A stretch of 64,000 nt of DNA from positions 1,054,001 through 1,118,000 of the forward strand of contig NZ_CP030055.1 of NCBI RefSeq assembly GCF_015291645.1, in the 5' to 3' direction. This DNA comes from Bradyrhizobium sp. CCBAU 53340 (GTDB lineage: Bacteria > Pseudomonadota > Alphaproteobacteria > Rhizobiales > Xanthobacteraceae). The stretch's first letter is position 1. Each line of letters opens with the position of its first letter. The translations under genes and the position numbers were made by a program. The notes below the pieces were generated by a model. It saw only the letters and a program-made list of their open reading frames with translations. It had not been told where the DNA came from and ran no database searches. This document shows, in pieces, positions 55,452 through 63,537 of the stretch.

Positions 55452-56642
55452 ATGGATCTCGCATTCACGAAGGAAGAGCAGGCGTTTCGCGAGGAAGTGC
55501 GGTCATTCTTCCGCGACAACGTGCCGCCGGATACGCGGCGCAAGCTGGTCGAGGGCCGTCATCTCACCAAGGACGAGATGGTGACGTGGTGGCGCATCCT
55601 CAACAAGAAGGGCTGGGGCGTCAGCCACTGGCCGAAGCAGTATGGCGGCACGGGCTGGACCAGCGTGCAGCACTACATCTTCAACGAGGAGCTGCAGTCC
55701 TATCCGGCGCCGCAGCCGCTCGCCTTCGGCGTCAGCATGGTCGGCCCCGTGATCTACACCTTCGGCAATGAAGAGCAGAAGAAGAGGTACCTGCCGCGCA
55801 TCGCCAACGTCGACGATTGGTGGTGCCAGGGCTTCTCCGAGCCGGGCTCGGGTTCGGACCTCGCTTCGCTCAAGACCAAGGCCGAGCGCAAGGGCGACAA
55901 GTGGATCATCAACGGCCAGAAGACCTGGACCACGCTGGCCCAGCACGCCGACATGATCTTCTGTCTCTGCCGCACCGACAACAATGCGAAGAAGCAGATG
56001 GGCATTTCCTTCATCGTGTTCCCGATGAAGTCGAAGGGCGTCACCGTGCGCCCGATCCAGACCATCGACGGCGGCCATGAGGTCAACGAAGTGTTCTTCG
56101 ACGACGTCGAGGTGCCCGTCGAGAACCTGATCGGCGAGGAGAACAAGGGCTGGGACTACGCCAAATTCCTGCTCGGCAATGAGCGCACCGGCATCGCCCG
56201 GGTCGGCGTCTCCAAGGAGCGGCTGCGCCGTATCCGCGACCTCGCCGGCAAGGTCGAATCCGGCGGCAAGCCGATCATCCAGGACGCCGCCTTCCGCGAA
56301 AAGCTCGCCGCCTGCGAGATCGAGCTGAAGGCGCTCGAACTGACGCAGCTGCGCGTCGTCGCCGACGAAGGTAAGCACGGCAAGGGCAAGCCCAATCCGG
56401 CCTCCTCGGTGCTGAAGATCAAGGGCTCCGAGATCCAACAGACCACCACCGAGCTGCTCATGGAAGTGATCGGCCCGTTCGCCGCGCCCTACGACGTGCA
56501 CGGCGACGACGGCTCCAACGAAGCCATGGACTGGACCGCCCAGATCGCGCCGAGCTATTTCAACAACCGCAAGGTCTCGATCTACGGCGGCTCCAACGAG
56601 ATCCAGCGCAACATCATCGCCAAGGCGGTGCTGGGGCTTTGA
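55452..56642 (+). CDS. pimC: acyl-CoA dehydrogenase, larger subunit type
   Basis: A 396-residue FAD-dependent acyl-CoA dehydrogenase. It has WCQGFSEPGSGSDLASLKTKAERKGDKWIINGQKTWTTLA (FAD/substrate region, residues about 125-165), QTIDGGHEVNEVFFDDVEVP, and a C-terminal YGGSNEIQRNIIAKAVLGL. The ATG at 55452 is preceded by AGGAGG. It is paired with a second, shorter dehydrogenase (pimD), as in operons where the two form a heteromeric enzyme. Confidence 0.85.
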   Translation: MDLAFTKEEQAFREEVRSFFRDNVPPDTRRKLVEGRHLTKDEMVTWWRILNKKGWGVSHWPKQYGGTGWTSVQHYIFNEELQSYPAPQPLAFGVSMVGPVIYTFGNEEQKKRYLPRIANVDDWWCQGFSEPGSGSDLASLKTKAERKGDKWIINGQKTWTTLAQHADMIFCLCRTDNNAKKQMGISFIVFPMKSKGVTVRPIQTIDGGHEVNEVFFDDVEVPVENLIGEENKGWDYAKFLLGNERTGIARVGVSKERLRRIRDLAGKVESGGKPIIQDAAFREKLAACEIELKALELTQLRVVADEGKHGKGKPNPASSVLKIKGSEIQQTTTELLMEVIGPFAAPYDVHGDDGSNEAMDWTAQIAPSYFNNRKVSIYGGSNEIQRNIIAKAVLGL

Positions 56643-56651
56643 TCTCCTCCT

Positions 56652-56692
56652 CCCTCTCCCCGTTCTTGCGGGGGGAGGGTTGGGGTGAGGGG
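56652..56692. repeat. CCCTCTCCCCG...CGGGGGGAGGG intergenic repeat
   Basis: Arms CTCCCCG (56656-56662) and CGGGGGAG form a short hairpin followed by GGTTGGGGTGAGGGG. It sits between the two acyl-CoA dehydrogenase genes. The text is similar in style to, but not the same family as, the repeats near the DUF559 gene. Confidence 0.6.
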
Positions 56693-56733
56693 CCTCTCTC
56701 CGCACAGAGACTTGTTAGTTTGAGGAAACAGAA

Positions 56734-57876
56734 ATGGATTTTGACCTGACCGAGGAGCAGCGGCTCCTGAAGGACAGCATCGACGGCCTGCTGACCGACT
56801 CCTACGATTTCGAGCAGCGCAAGAAGTACATGAAGGAGAAGGGCGGCTGGAGCAAAGCCGTCTGGGGCAAGCTCGCCGAGCAGGGCCTGCTCGGTCTGCC
56901 GTTCGCGGAGGCCGATGGCGGCTTCGGCGGCGGCGGTGTCGAGACCATGATCGTGATGGAAGCGCTCGGCAAGGCGCTGGTGCTGGAGCCGTATCTCGCC
57001 ACGGTCGTGATCGGCGGCGGCTTCCTGCGGCACGCAGGCACTGACGCGCAGAAGGCTGCGCATGTGCCCGGGATCGTCGACGGCAGCAAGACGCTCGCCT
57101 TCGCCCAGCTCGAGAAGAACTCGCGCTACGACCTGTTCGATGTCGCCACGACGGCGAAGAAGAAAGGCGACGGCTGGGTCATCGACGGCGAAAAGTTTGT
57201 CGTGCTCAACGGCGAGAACGCCGACACGCTTCTCGTCACCGCGCGCACCAAGGGCGGCCGCCGCGACACGACCGGCATCGGCGTGTTTTTGGTTCCGGCC
57301 GATGCCAAGGGCGTCACCAAGAAGTCCTACCCGACCCAGGACGGCCTGCACGCCGCCGACATCACCTTCACCGGCGTCGAGGTCGGCAGCGACGCTGCGA
57401 TCGGCAACCCCGAGGATAGCCTCGCCCTGATCGAGCGCGTGGTGGACGAAGCCCGCGTTGCGCTCTGCGCCGAAGCGGTCGGCCTGATGGACGAGTCGCT
57501 CAAGACCACGGTCGAGTACATCAAGACGCGCAAGCAGTTCGGCGTCGCGATCGGCTCGTTCCAGTCGCTGCAGCACCGCGCCTCCGACATGTTCGTCGCG
57601 GCCGAGCAGGCGCGCTCGATGTCGATGTTCGCGACCATGGCGAACGATTTCGAGAACGCCAAGGAGCGCAGCAATGCCATTGCCGCGGCCAAGGTGCAGA
57701 TCGGCAAGTCGCTGAAGTTCGTCGGCCAGCAGTCGATCCAGCTCCACGGCGGCATCGGCATGACCATGGAGGCGAAGATCGGTCACTACTTCAAGCGCCT
57801 GACCATGATCGAGAACACGTTTGGCGACACCGACTACCACCAGCGTCGCGTTGCGGATGCGGGTGGGTTGATCTAA
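56734..57876 (+). CDS. pimD: acyl-CoA dehydrogenase, smaller subunit type
   Basis: A 380-residue acyl-CoA dehydrogenase with a less conserved active-site region than its neighbour. Recognisable are LLGLPFAEADGGFGGGGVETMIVMEALGKAL near residue 50-80, VIDGEKFVVLNGENADTLLVTARTKGG, and the C-terminal SIQLHGGIGMTMEAKIGHYFKRLTMIENTFGDTDYHQRR. The start lies 91 bp after pimC, past a repeat. Likely partner of PimC in a heteromeric dehydrogenase; role inferred from gene pairing. Confidence 0.83.
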   Translation: MDFDLTEEQRLLKDSIDGLLTDSYDFEQRKKYMKEKGGWSKAVWGKLAEQGLLGLPFAEADGGFGGGGVETMIVMEALGKALVLEPYLATVVIGGGFLRHAGTDAQKAAHVPGIVDGSKTLAFAQLEKNSRYDLFDVATTAKKKGDGWVIDGEKFVVLNGENADTLLVTARTKGGRRDTTGIGVFLVPADAKGVTKKSYPTQDGLHAADITFTGVEVGSDAAIGNPEDSLALIERVVDEARVALCAEAVGLMDESLKTTVEYIKTRKQFGVAIGSFQSLQHRASDMFVAAEQARSMSMFATMANDFENAKERSNAIAAAKVQIGKSLKFVGQQSIQLHGGIGMTMEAKIGHYFKRLTMIENTFGDTDYHQRRVADAGGLI

Positions 57877-57900
57877 CTCGAACGAGACCACACGAAGACT

Positions 57901-58003
57901 GTCATCCCCCGCGAAAGCGGGGGATCCAGTACGCCGCCAGCCTCTCGATTCCAGCCGCGCCGTCTCTGGAATACTGGATCGCCCGGTCAAGCCGGGCGAT
58001 GAC
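57901..58003. repeat. palindromic repeat GTCATCCCCCGCG...CGGGCGATGAC
   Basis: The left end GTCATCCCCCGCGAAAGCGG and inner GGATCCAGTA pair loosely with TACTGGATCGCCCGG and the right end GCCGGGCGATGAC, and each half also folds on itself (CCCCCGCGAAAGCGGGGG; GCCCGGTCAAGCCGGGC). It fills the gap between pimD and the SDR gene. Confidence 0.7.
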
Positions 58004-58035
58004 ACCGAACTAGCGGCATCAGCGGAGCAACAACA

Positions 58036-58801
58036 ATGAAAAACACCCCGTTCGATCTCACCGGCAAGGTCGCCGTCGTCACCGGCTCCAGCCGCGGCAT
58101 CGGCCGCTCCTCCGCCGAATTGCTGGCCAAGTTAGGGGCCAAGGTCGTGGTCTCATCGCGGAAAGCGGAAGCCTGCGAGGAAGTCGCCGACGGCATCAAT
58201 GCCTCGGGCGGCGATGCCACCGTCATCCCCTGCAATATCGCGCGCAAGAACGAGGTCGAGGCGCTGATATCAGGCGCCACGAAGCACTACGGGAAGATCG
58301 ACATCCTCGTCTGCAACGCGGCCGTGAATCCCTATTACGGCCCGCTGCTCGACATCACGGACGAAGCCTTCGACAAGATCATGGGCTCGAACGTCAAGAG
58401 CAACATCTGGCTCTCCGCGCTCGCGATCCCGCAGATGGCGGAGCGCGGCAAGGGCTCGGTCGTCATCATCTCCTCGATCGGAGGCCTGCGCGGCTCGACC
58501 GTGATCGGCGCCTACGGCATCTCCAAGGCCGCCGACTTCGCGCTGTGCCGCTCGCTCGCCGGCGAATGGGGCCCGAAAGGCGTCCGCGTCAACTGCATCG
58601 CACCGGGCCTCGTCAAGACCGATTTCGCCCGCGCGCTGTGGGAAGACGAAGCCATGCTGAAGCGCCGGACCGCCGCTGCGCCGCATCGGCGAACCGGACG
58701 AGATCGCCGGCGCCGTCGCCTATCTCGCCTCGGATGCCTCGAGCTTCATGACCGGACAGACCATCGTCATCGACGGCGGCGTCACCACGGCGGCACCATA
58801 G
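58036..58801 (+). pseudogene. SDR-family dehydrogenase gene interrupted by a frameshift
   Basis: The first about 212 residues are a classical SDR: VVTGSSRGIGRS (cofactor loop), SSIGG, and the catalytic GAYGISKAADF with Tyr-x-x-x-Lys, then VNCIAPGLVKTDFARALW. After the codons for MLKRRT the frame is lost; shifting by one base restores [20 protein letters not shown] and [12 protein letters not shown] up to a TAG at 58799-58801, which is exactly the family C-terminus. The break falls between about 58660 and 58678 in a GCC/GCG-rich run. Unshifted, translation would run to 59046 in nonsense. Either a real mutation or a sequencing error. Confidence 0.82.
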
Positions 58802-58815
58802 CCGTCGCTCCTCCG

Positions 58816-59694
58816 CTACCGGCCGCGCTCGGCCAGGGCGCCCTCGATGGCGCGCACGACCAGCAGGGCCGATCGCTCGTCGAGATGCACGCCGTCGGCC
58901 CAGCGCAGTTCGTTCAGCGGCGGATCGATCGGCAGCCAGCGCGTGCGATCCGCGAAGGCCGCGTGGATGATCGCCTTGCTCATCCTGACCGAGCGGGTGT
59001 CCTCGATCTCCTGCGCGAAGGGAATCTCGAGCAGGAAGGCGCGTGATCCTCGCCGTTCGATGTCGTCGATGAGCTCCCCGATGCGGGCCACATTCGCCTG
59101 CGCGGGTGCGGTCGGGTCCTCTTCATTCATCTGATTCACGGCCCGGTCGAGATAGACCTTGTTGTCGAATGTGCTCGGCGGCCCGCTGAGCAGACGCTCC
59201 CGCTCGGCGCGCGCCTGGGCAGGATTGGGCGGCGTGTGATTCCACGCTTCATAGGCGGCGACCGCGGTTCGCACCGGGCGCAGCACCAGTGCCTCGGTCC
59301 GTGCGCCACCCGAGAATTTGGCGATCAAGGTCTCGTCGGGCAAACGCGTGAGAACATTGCTCTCGATGAGCACGATCTTCGGCAGGCTTGTCTGCCTTGT
59401 GATGATGTCCAGGCTGGTCACGGAAGAGCCGCCGGCCAGTGCAAGATTGCGCACCCCGGGACGCGAGAAATATTCCTCCTTGAGCCGCCAGGCGACCGAG
59501 CTGCCGACCAGCACGAGGTCGGGCACGGGCTCCCTGACATAGCGGTTGAGCGTGACGATGGTGCCGTCACGGGTCGTGACGGTCGGCTGCTGCAGTGCGG
59601 AACCGAACCGCGCGGTGGCAAGGCAGGCCAGCAGCAGCACGGCGGCGGCGCCTGCGCATTTGATCAGCCATGGAAGCCCGGATACCTGCTGCAT
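58816..59694 (-). CDS. SGNH-like hydrolase/acetyltransferase partner of the MBOAT protein
   Basis: A 292-residue protein anchored by one N-terminal helix (LIKCAGAAAVLLLACLATA), placing the rest in the periplasm. The text LVLVGSSVAWRL around residue 63 resembles SGNH block I with its serine, and WADGVHLDERSA near the C-terminus gives the block V Asp-x-x-His pair. It begins 2 nt after the MBOAT stop, so the two are coupled. Such pairs (AlgI with AlgJ/AlgX-like proteins) O-acetylate extracellular polysaccharides. The polymer is unknown here. Confidence 0.75.
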   Translation of the reverse strand: MQQVSGLPWLIKCAGAAAVLLLACLATARFGSALQQPTVTTRDGTIVTLNRYVREPVPDLVLVGSSVAWRLKEEYFSRPGVRNLALAGGSSVTSLDIITRQTSLPKIVLIESNVLTRLPDETLIAKFSGGARTEALVLRPVRTAVAAYEAWNHTPPNPAQARAERERLLSGPPSTFDNKVYLDRAVNQMNEEDPTAPAQANVARIGELIDDIERRGSRAFLLEIPFAQEIEDTRSVRMSKAIIHAAFADRTRWLPIDPPLNELRWADGVHLDERSALLVVRAIEGALAERGR

Positions 59695-59696
59695 GG

Positions 59697-61055
59697 TCAG
59701 AACTGGAAATAGATGAAGGCCGCGTCGGGGCCGGCCTCGACATAGGCCAGCGCCGCCAGCGCGCCGTAGAGATACGGCTCCCATCGTCGCAATCTGCCGT
59801 CGAACAGTGCGCCGATGCCGAGATGCTGGATCAGCACGGGCAGGGCGTAGAGCAGTGCCATGTTCCGGAACAGCTTTGTCGGATTTGGATTGTCCGTCGG
59901 CGAGAACATCCCTGCGAGATAGCCGACCGCGTGATCGAAGTTCGGCAGCTTGAAGAAGATCCAGAGCATCGTCACGCAGAAGAACACCACGCCCATGCGG
60001 GCGACCCGCACGACCGGGCTGGCTTCGCCCAGCACTTTCAGGAATGGCCGCTCGATGACGAGCAGCAGGCCGTGCAGCATGCCCCACAAGGCGTAGCTCA
60101 AGCTCGCCCCGTGCCAGAGCCCGCCGAGCGTCATCACGATCATCAGATTGAGGCAGGTGCGGACCGGCCCCTTTCTGTTGCCCCCGAGCGGGATGTAGAG
60201 ATAGGTCCTGAGCCAGGTGGACAGCGAGATGTGCCAGCGCGTCCAGAACTCGGAGAACGACACCGAGATGTAGGGCAGGTTGAAGTTTATGGGCAAGCGG
60301 TAGCCGAACAGCAAAGCGAGGCCGAGCGCGATCGCCGAATAGCCGAAGAAGTCGGCGTAGATCTGGTAGCTGTACAGGAACACGAGCAGCCAGCGGTCCG
60401 GCGTCGCCACCGTCTCATAGAGCGGATAGTCCATGTAGGACGTCATCTCGTTGAGATTGTTCGCCACGTAGAGCTTGAAGAAGAAGCCGGTGAGGATCCA
60501 CTTGGCGGCCTCGACGAAATCGACGTCGGCGAGCCGCTTGGGTCCGATCTGCGGCATGAACTGGCCCGCGCGCGTGATCGGTCCCGAGACCAGCTGCGGG
60601 AAGAAGATGATGTAGAGGAAAACGTCGCGCAAGCGAGGTGGCTGCTTCTCCCGCGTCAGGTCGACCAGCAGGCTGATATTGTGGAACACGAAGAACGAAA
60701 TGCCGATCGGCAGCGGCAGCCGCAGCAGCACATCCAGCGGCGCGACACCGGTCGGGTGAAGCGCGGCGGGGTCGATGAACAGCAGCTTGTATTTGAAGAA
60801 CGCCAGCAGCGCGAGATTGAAGACGATGCCGATGGGCATGAAGACTGCGCGGTTGTCGAAGGCCAGCACCAGGCAGAGATAGGTCCCGAGCACGGCAAGC
60901 AGCAGCAGCGGCAGCAGCTCCGGCTGGCCGGAGCCGTAGAACACCAGGCTTGCGAGCACCAGCAGCTGGACCTGGAAGCGGCGCAACGGCGGCCAATAAT
61001 AGGCGCCGAACACGACCACGACGAAGATGCCGAACTGAAGGGAAGTGAATGTCAT
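59697..61055 (-). CDS. MBOAT family O-acyltransferase (AlgI-like)
   Basis: A 452-residue membrane protein with 10 or more helices. It begins MTFTSLQFGIFVVVVFGAYYWPP, has LPIGISFFVFHNISLLVDLTR, FFPQLVSGPITRAGQFMPQ, FSEFWTRWHISLSTWLRTYLYIPLGGNRKG, and the conserved catalytic histidine His315 in GGLWHGASLSYALWG. The ATG at 61055 was chosen because the AlgI family begins at this segment and GGGG lies upstream; the longer frame reaches back into the repeat. It transfers acyl groups from the cytoplasm to a periplasmic acceptor. Confidence 0.87.
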   Translation of the reverse strand: MTFTSLQFGIFVVVVFGAYYWPPLRRFQVQLLVLASLVFYGSGQPELLPLLLLAVLGTYLCLVLAFDNRAVFMPIGIVFNLALLAFFKYKLLFIDPAALHPTGVAPLDVLLRLPLPIGISFFVFHNISLLVDLTREKQPPRLRDVFLYIIFFPQLVSGPITRAGQFMPQIGPKRLADVDFVEAAKWILTGFFFKLYVANNLNEMTSYMDYPLYETVATPDRWLLVFLYSYQIYADFFGYSAIALGLALLFGYRLPINFNLPYISVSFSEFWTRWHISLSTWLRTYLYIPLGGNRKGPVRTCLNLMIVMTLGGLWHGASLSYALWGMLHGLLLVIERPFLKVLGEASPVVRVARMGVVFFCVTMLWIFFKLPNFDHAVGYLAGMFSPTDNPNPTKLFRNMALLYALPVLIQHLGIGALFDGRLRRWEPYLYGALAALAYVEAGPDAAFIYFQF

Positions 61056-61163
61056 GCCGCCCCGATTGACCCGATCCGGCATGTACCATCTTCGCTCGCA
61101 CCGTCCTAGCCTTCGGGATGAGCTGCTGCAAAGATTGCCATTGTAAAAGGTGCCCAGCGGAGC

Positions 61164-61240
61164 TTCTCTTACCCTCCCCTGGAAGGGGAGGGTCGGATCG
61201 TGTTGCGCATGGAGCAACGCGAGCCGGGGTGGGGTGAAGC
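61164..61240. repeat. repeat copy A before the DUF559 gene (TACCCTCCCCTGGA type)
   Basis: Starts CTCTTACCCTCCCCTGGAAGGGGAGGGTCGG, with a self-pairing CCCTCCCCT/AGGGGAGGG hairpin, and ends GAGCCGGGGTGGGGTGAAG, just before the DUF559 start. Two further copies flank the other side of the gene. Confidence 0.75.
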
Positions 61241-61247
61241 CAAGCAA

Positions 61248-61640
61248 ATGGTCTCGACGTCGATCCGCCGCGCCGCCGCAAAGAGGCTGAGAGCCGACAC
61301 GACGCCACATGAGCGCAAGCTCTGGCGAGCTCTCAAAGACCTTCCGATTGAAGGATCGCATTTTCGCCGGCAAGCGCCGATCGGGCCCTATGTCGTTGAT
61401 TTCTTCTGTCCTGCGAAGGGTCTTATCATCGAGCTCGATGGTGGACATCACAATGAGGATGATACGGCCGAACGAGATCGTGCACGGCAGAGCTGGCTCG
61501 AGAACGAAGGCTATCGAGTCATCCGATTCTGGAACTCGGAGGTCACAGCCGACCTGACCGCCGTCCTCGAACGCATCTATGTTGAACTGTACGGATCGCG
61601 CGAGGCCGAACACGCACCGTTGAAGCATCGCCGAACCTAG
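61248..61640 (+). CDS. DUF559 (Vsr-like) endonuclease-domain protein
   Basis: A 130-residue protein starting MVSTSIRRAAAKRLR. It has ERKLWRALKDLPIEGSHFRRQAPIGPYVVDFFCPAKGLIIELDGGHH, where the acidic residues of VDFF and IELDG and the following histidines correspond to the PD-(D/E)xK/Vsr-type nuclease core, and the C-terminal GYRVIRFWNSEV typical of DUF559. The upstream ATG at 61200 lies inside the repeat copy A and is less likely. No partner methylase or toxin gene adjoins. It is bracketed by repeat copies, which may mark a small mobile unit. Confidence 0.83.
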   Translation: MVSTSIRRAAAKRLRADTTPHERKLWRALKDLPIEGSHFRRQAPIGPYVVDFFCPAKGLIIELDGGHHNEDDTAERDRARQSWLENEGYRVIRFWNSEVTADLTAVLERIYVELYGSREAEHAPLKHRRT

Positions 61641-61653
61641 CGACCCGGGCGCT

Positions 61654-61730
61654 CTTCTCTTACCCTCCCCTGGAGGGGGAGGGTCGGCTCACATTGAGCG
61701 CAGCGAAATGTGAGACGGGGTGGGGTGACG
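61654..61730. repeat. repeat copy B after the DUF559 gene (same orientation as copy A)
   Basis: Starts CTCTTACCCTCCCCTGGAGG and ends GAGACGGGGTGGGGTGACGG. It matches copy A at both ends in the same orientation and differs mainly in the middle (CTCACATTGAGCGCAGCG). Confidence 0.8.
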
Positions 61731-61761
61731 GTCTCTCCACATCCGATACTGCCCGTGTTGA

Positions 61762-61824
61762 GAGATCACCCCACCCCGCTCGCGCTGCGCGCGATCGACC
61801 CTCCCCCTCCAGGGGAGGGTAAGG
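61762..61824. repeat. repeat copy C, inverted relative to A and B
   Basis: Reads GAGATCACCCCACCCCGCTCGC... to CCTCCAGGGGAGGGTAAGGAG, the reverse complement of copy B. Copies B and C could pair into one long hairpin. Between C and the glpK start (61825-61921) I see no gene. Confidence 0.8.
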
Positions 61825-61921
61825 AGCGCGCCCCGCATCCCACCTTGACCTTCTGCCTCCAATCCGCTCCCTTTGGCGCGACACAATGACCCATCCAGGG
61901 GCAACGCCAAGGTAAGCTTCC

Positions 61922-63427
61922 ATGTCTTTCGTCCTCGCCATCGACCAGGGCACCACCTCCTCGCGCGCGATCGTGTTTCGCAGCGACATCTCCATCGCGG
62001 CGAAGGCGCAAGCCGAGTTTCCGCAGCATTTTCCTGCCTCGGGCTGGGTCGAGCACGAGCCGGAGGACATCTGGACCTCGACCGTGATGGTCTGCCGCGA
62101 GGCGATCGAGCAGGCCGGCATCACGGCAAAGGACATCGCCGCGATCGGCATCACCAACCAGCGCGAGACCACCGTGGTGTGGGACCGCGCCACGGGGCAG
62201 GCCGTGCACCGCGCCATCGTCTGGCAGGACCGTCGCACCGCGGACATCTGCGCCAAGTTAAAGCATGAAGGCCGCGAACCTCTGATCTCGCAGAAGACCG
62301 GCCTGATCATCGATCCCTATTTCTCCGGCACCAAGGTCGCCTGGATTCTCGACCACGTCCCCGGTGCGCGGGCGCGTGCCGCGCGCGGCGAGCTGATGTT
62401 CGGTACCGTCGATTGCTATCTGCTCTGGCGCCTGACCGGCGGCAAGGTGCACGCCACCGACGCCACCAACGCCTCGCGCACGCTGCTGTTCAACATCCAC
62501 ACCGGCCAGTGGGACGACGAGCTCCTGGAGATCATCGGCGTGCCGCGTTCGATGCTTCCGGAGGTGAAGGATTCCTCCGCCCGCTTCGGCGAAAGCACGC
62601 CCGATTTGTTCGGCGGCGCGATTGCGATCTCGGGCATCGCCGGCGACCAGCAGGCCGCAACCATTGGGCAAGCCTGCTTCCGCCCGGGCATGATGAAGTC
62701 CACCTACGGCACCGGCTGCTTCGCCCTGCTCAACACCGGCACCACGCCGGTCGTCTCCAAGAACAAGCTGCTCACCACCATCGCCTATCAGCTCGACGGC
62801 AAACGCACCTACGCGCTCGAAGGCTCGATCTTCGTTGCAGGTTCCGCCGTGCAATGGCTGCGCGATGGCCTTGGCATCATCAAGCACGCGGCCGAGACCG
62901 GCCCGCTCGCGGACCAGTCGGACTCCATGCAGAGCGTCTATCTCGTGCCGGCCTTTGTCGGCATGGGTGCGCCCTACTGGAATCCGCGGGTGCGCGGCGC
63001 GCTGTTCGGTCTCACCCGCAACACGGGACCTGCCGAACTTGCGCATGCCGCGCTCGAAAGCGTCTGCTACCAGACTTTCGATCTCTGGGCCGCGATGCGC
63101 GCGGACTGGCCGAGCTCGGAAGTAGCAAGCGTCGTGCTGCGCGTCGATGGCGGCATGACGGCGTCAGACTGGACCATGCAGCGCCTCGCCGATCTGCTCG
63201 ATGCTCCGGTCGATCGCCCCGTGATCCAGGAGACGACGGCATTGGGCGCCGCCTATCTCGCCGGCCTCAATGCGGGCGTCTATCCCGAGCCGACCAAATT
63301 CGCCGACAATTGGCGGCTCGAGCACCGCTTCAAGCCGAACATGAGCGATGCCACGCGTGATCGCAAGCTCGCTGGCTGGGCGCGCGCGGTGAAGGGTGTG
63401 CTGGCGAGCGACGAGGGGGAAGGGTAG
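61922..63427 (+). CDS. glpK: glycerol kinase
   Basis: Phosphorylates glycerol to glycerol-3-phosphate with ATP, in the cytoplasm. The 501-residue product has the FGGY-family start [45 protein letters not shown], the carbohydrate-kinase motif [16 protein letters not shown] and the second FGGY text [25 protein letters not shown], then [15 protein letters not shown]. Full length, intact. No glpF, glpD or glpR neighbours, so it is not in a full glycerol operon here. Confidence 0.94.
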   Translation: MSFVLAIDQGTTSSRAIVFRSDISIAAKAQAEFPQHFPASGWVEHEPEDIWTSTVMVCREAIEQAGITAKDIAAIGITNQRETTVVWDRATGQAVHRAIVWQDRRTADICAKLKHEGREPLISQKTGLIIDPYFSGTKVAWILDHVPGARARAARGELMFGTVDCYLLWRLTGGKVHATDATNASRTLLFNIHTGQWDDELLEIIGVPRSMLPEVKDSSARFGESTPDLFGGAIAISGIAGDQQAATIGQACFRPGMMKSTYGTGCFALLNTGTTPVVSKNKLLTTIAYQLDGKRTYALEGSIFVAGSAVQWLRDGLGIIKHAAETGPLADQSDSMQSVYLVPAFVGMGAPYWNPRVRGALFGLTRNTGPAELAHAALESVCYQTFDLWAAMRADWPSSEVASVVLRVDGGMTASDWTMQRLADLLDAPVDRPVIQETTALGAAYLAGLNAGVYPEPTKFADNWRLEHRFKPNMSDATRDRKLAGWARAVKGVLASDEGEG

Positions 63428-63444
63428 CGCGCGACTCTCTCCGA

Positions 63445-63470
63445 GTCGTCCCGGCCTTCGCCGGGACGAC
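63445..63470 (+). terminator. hairpin after glpK (GTCGTCCCGGC/GCCGGGACGAC)
   Basis: Perfect 11-bp arms with loop CTTC, 17 bp after the glpK stop. It lacks a clear U tract, so it may be a repeat element acting as a 3'-end stabiliser rather than a classic terminator. Confidence 0.5.
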
Positions 63471-63537
63471 GATGCTGTCTATGCCGCCAAAGAGAGGCCT
63501 ACGTCGCTCGCTCAAATAACATCAGGGGAGACCAACA

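Noticed and set aside
58802..59046. C-terminal extension of the SDR frame beyond 58801
   Set aside because: Product of the frameshift; the sequence is antisense to the SGNH-like gene and has no SDR text.
61056..61628. N-terminal extension of the MBOAT frame
   Set aside because: Runs through repeat copy A and antisense to the DUF559 gene; family begins near 61055.
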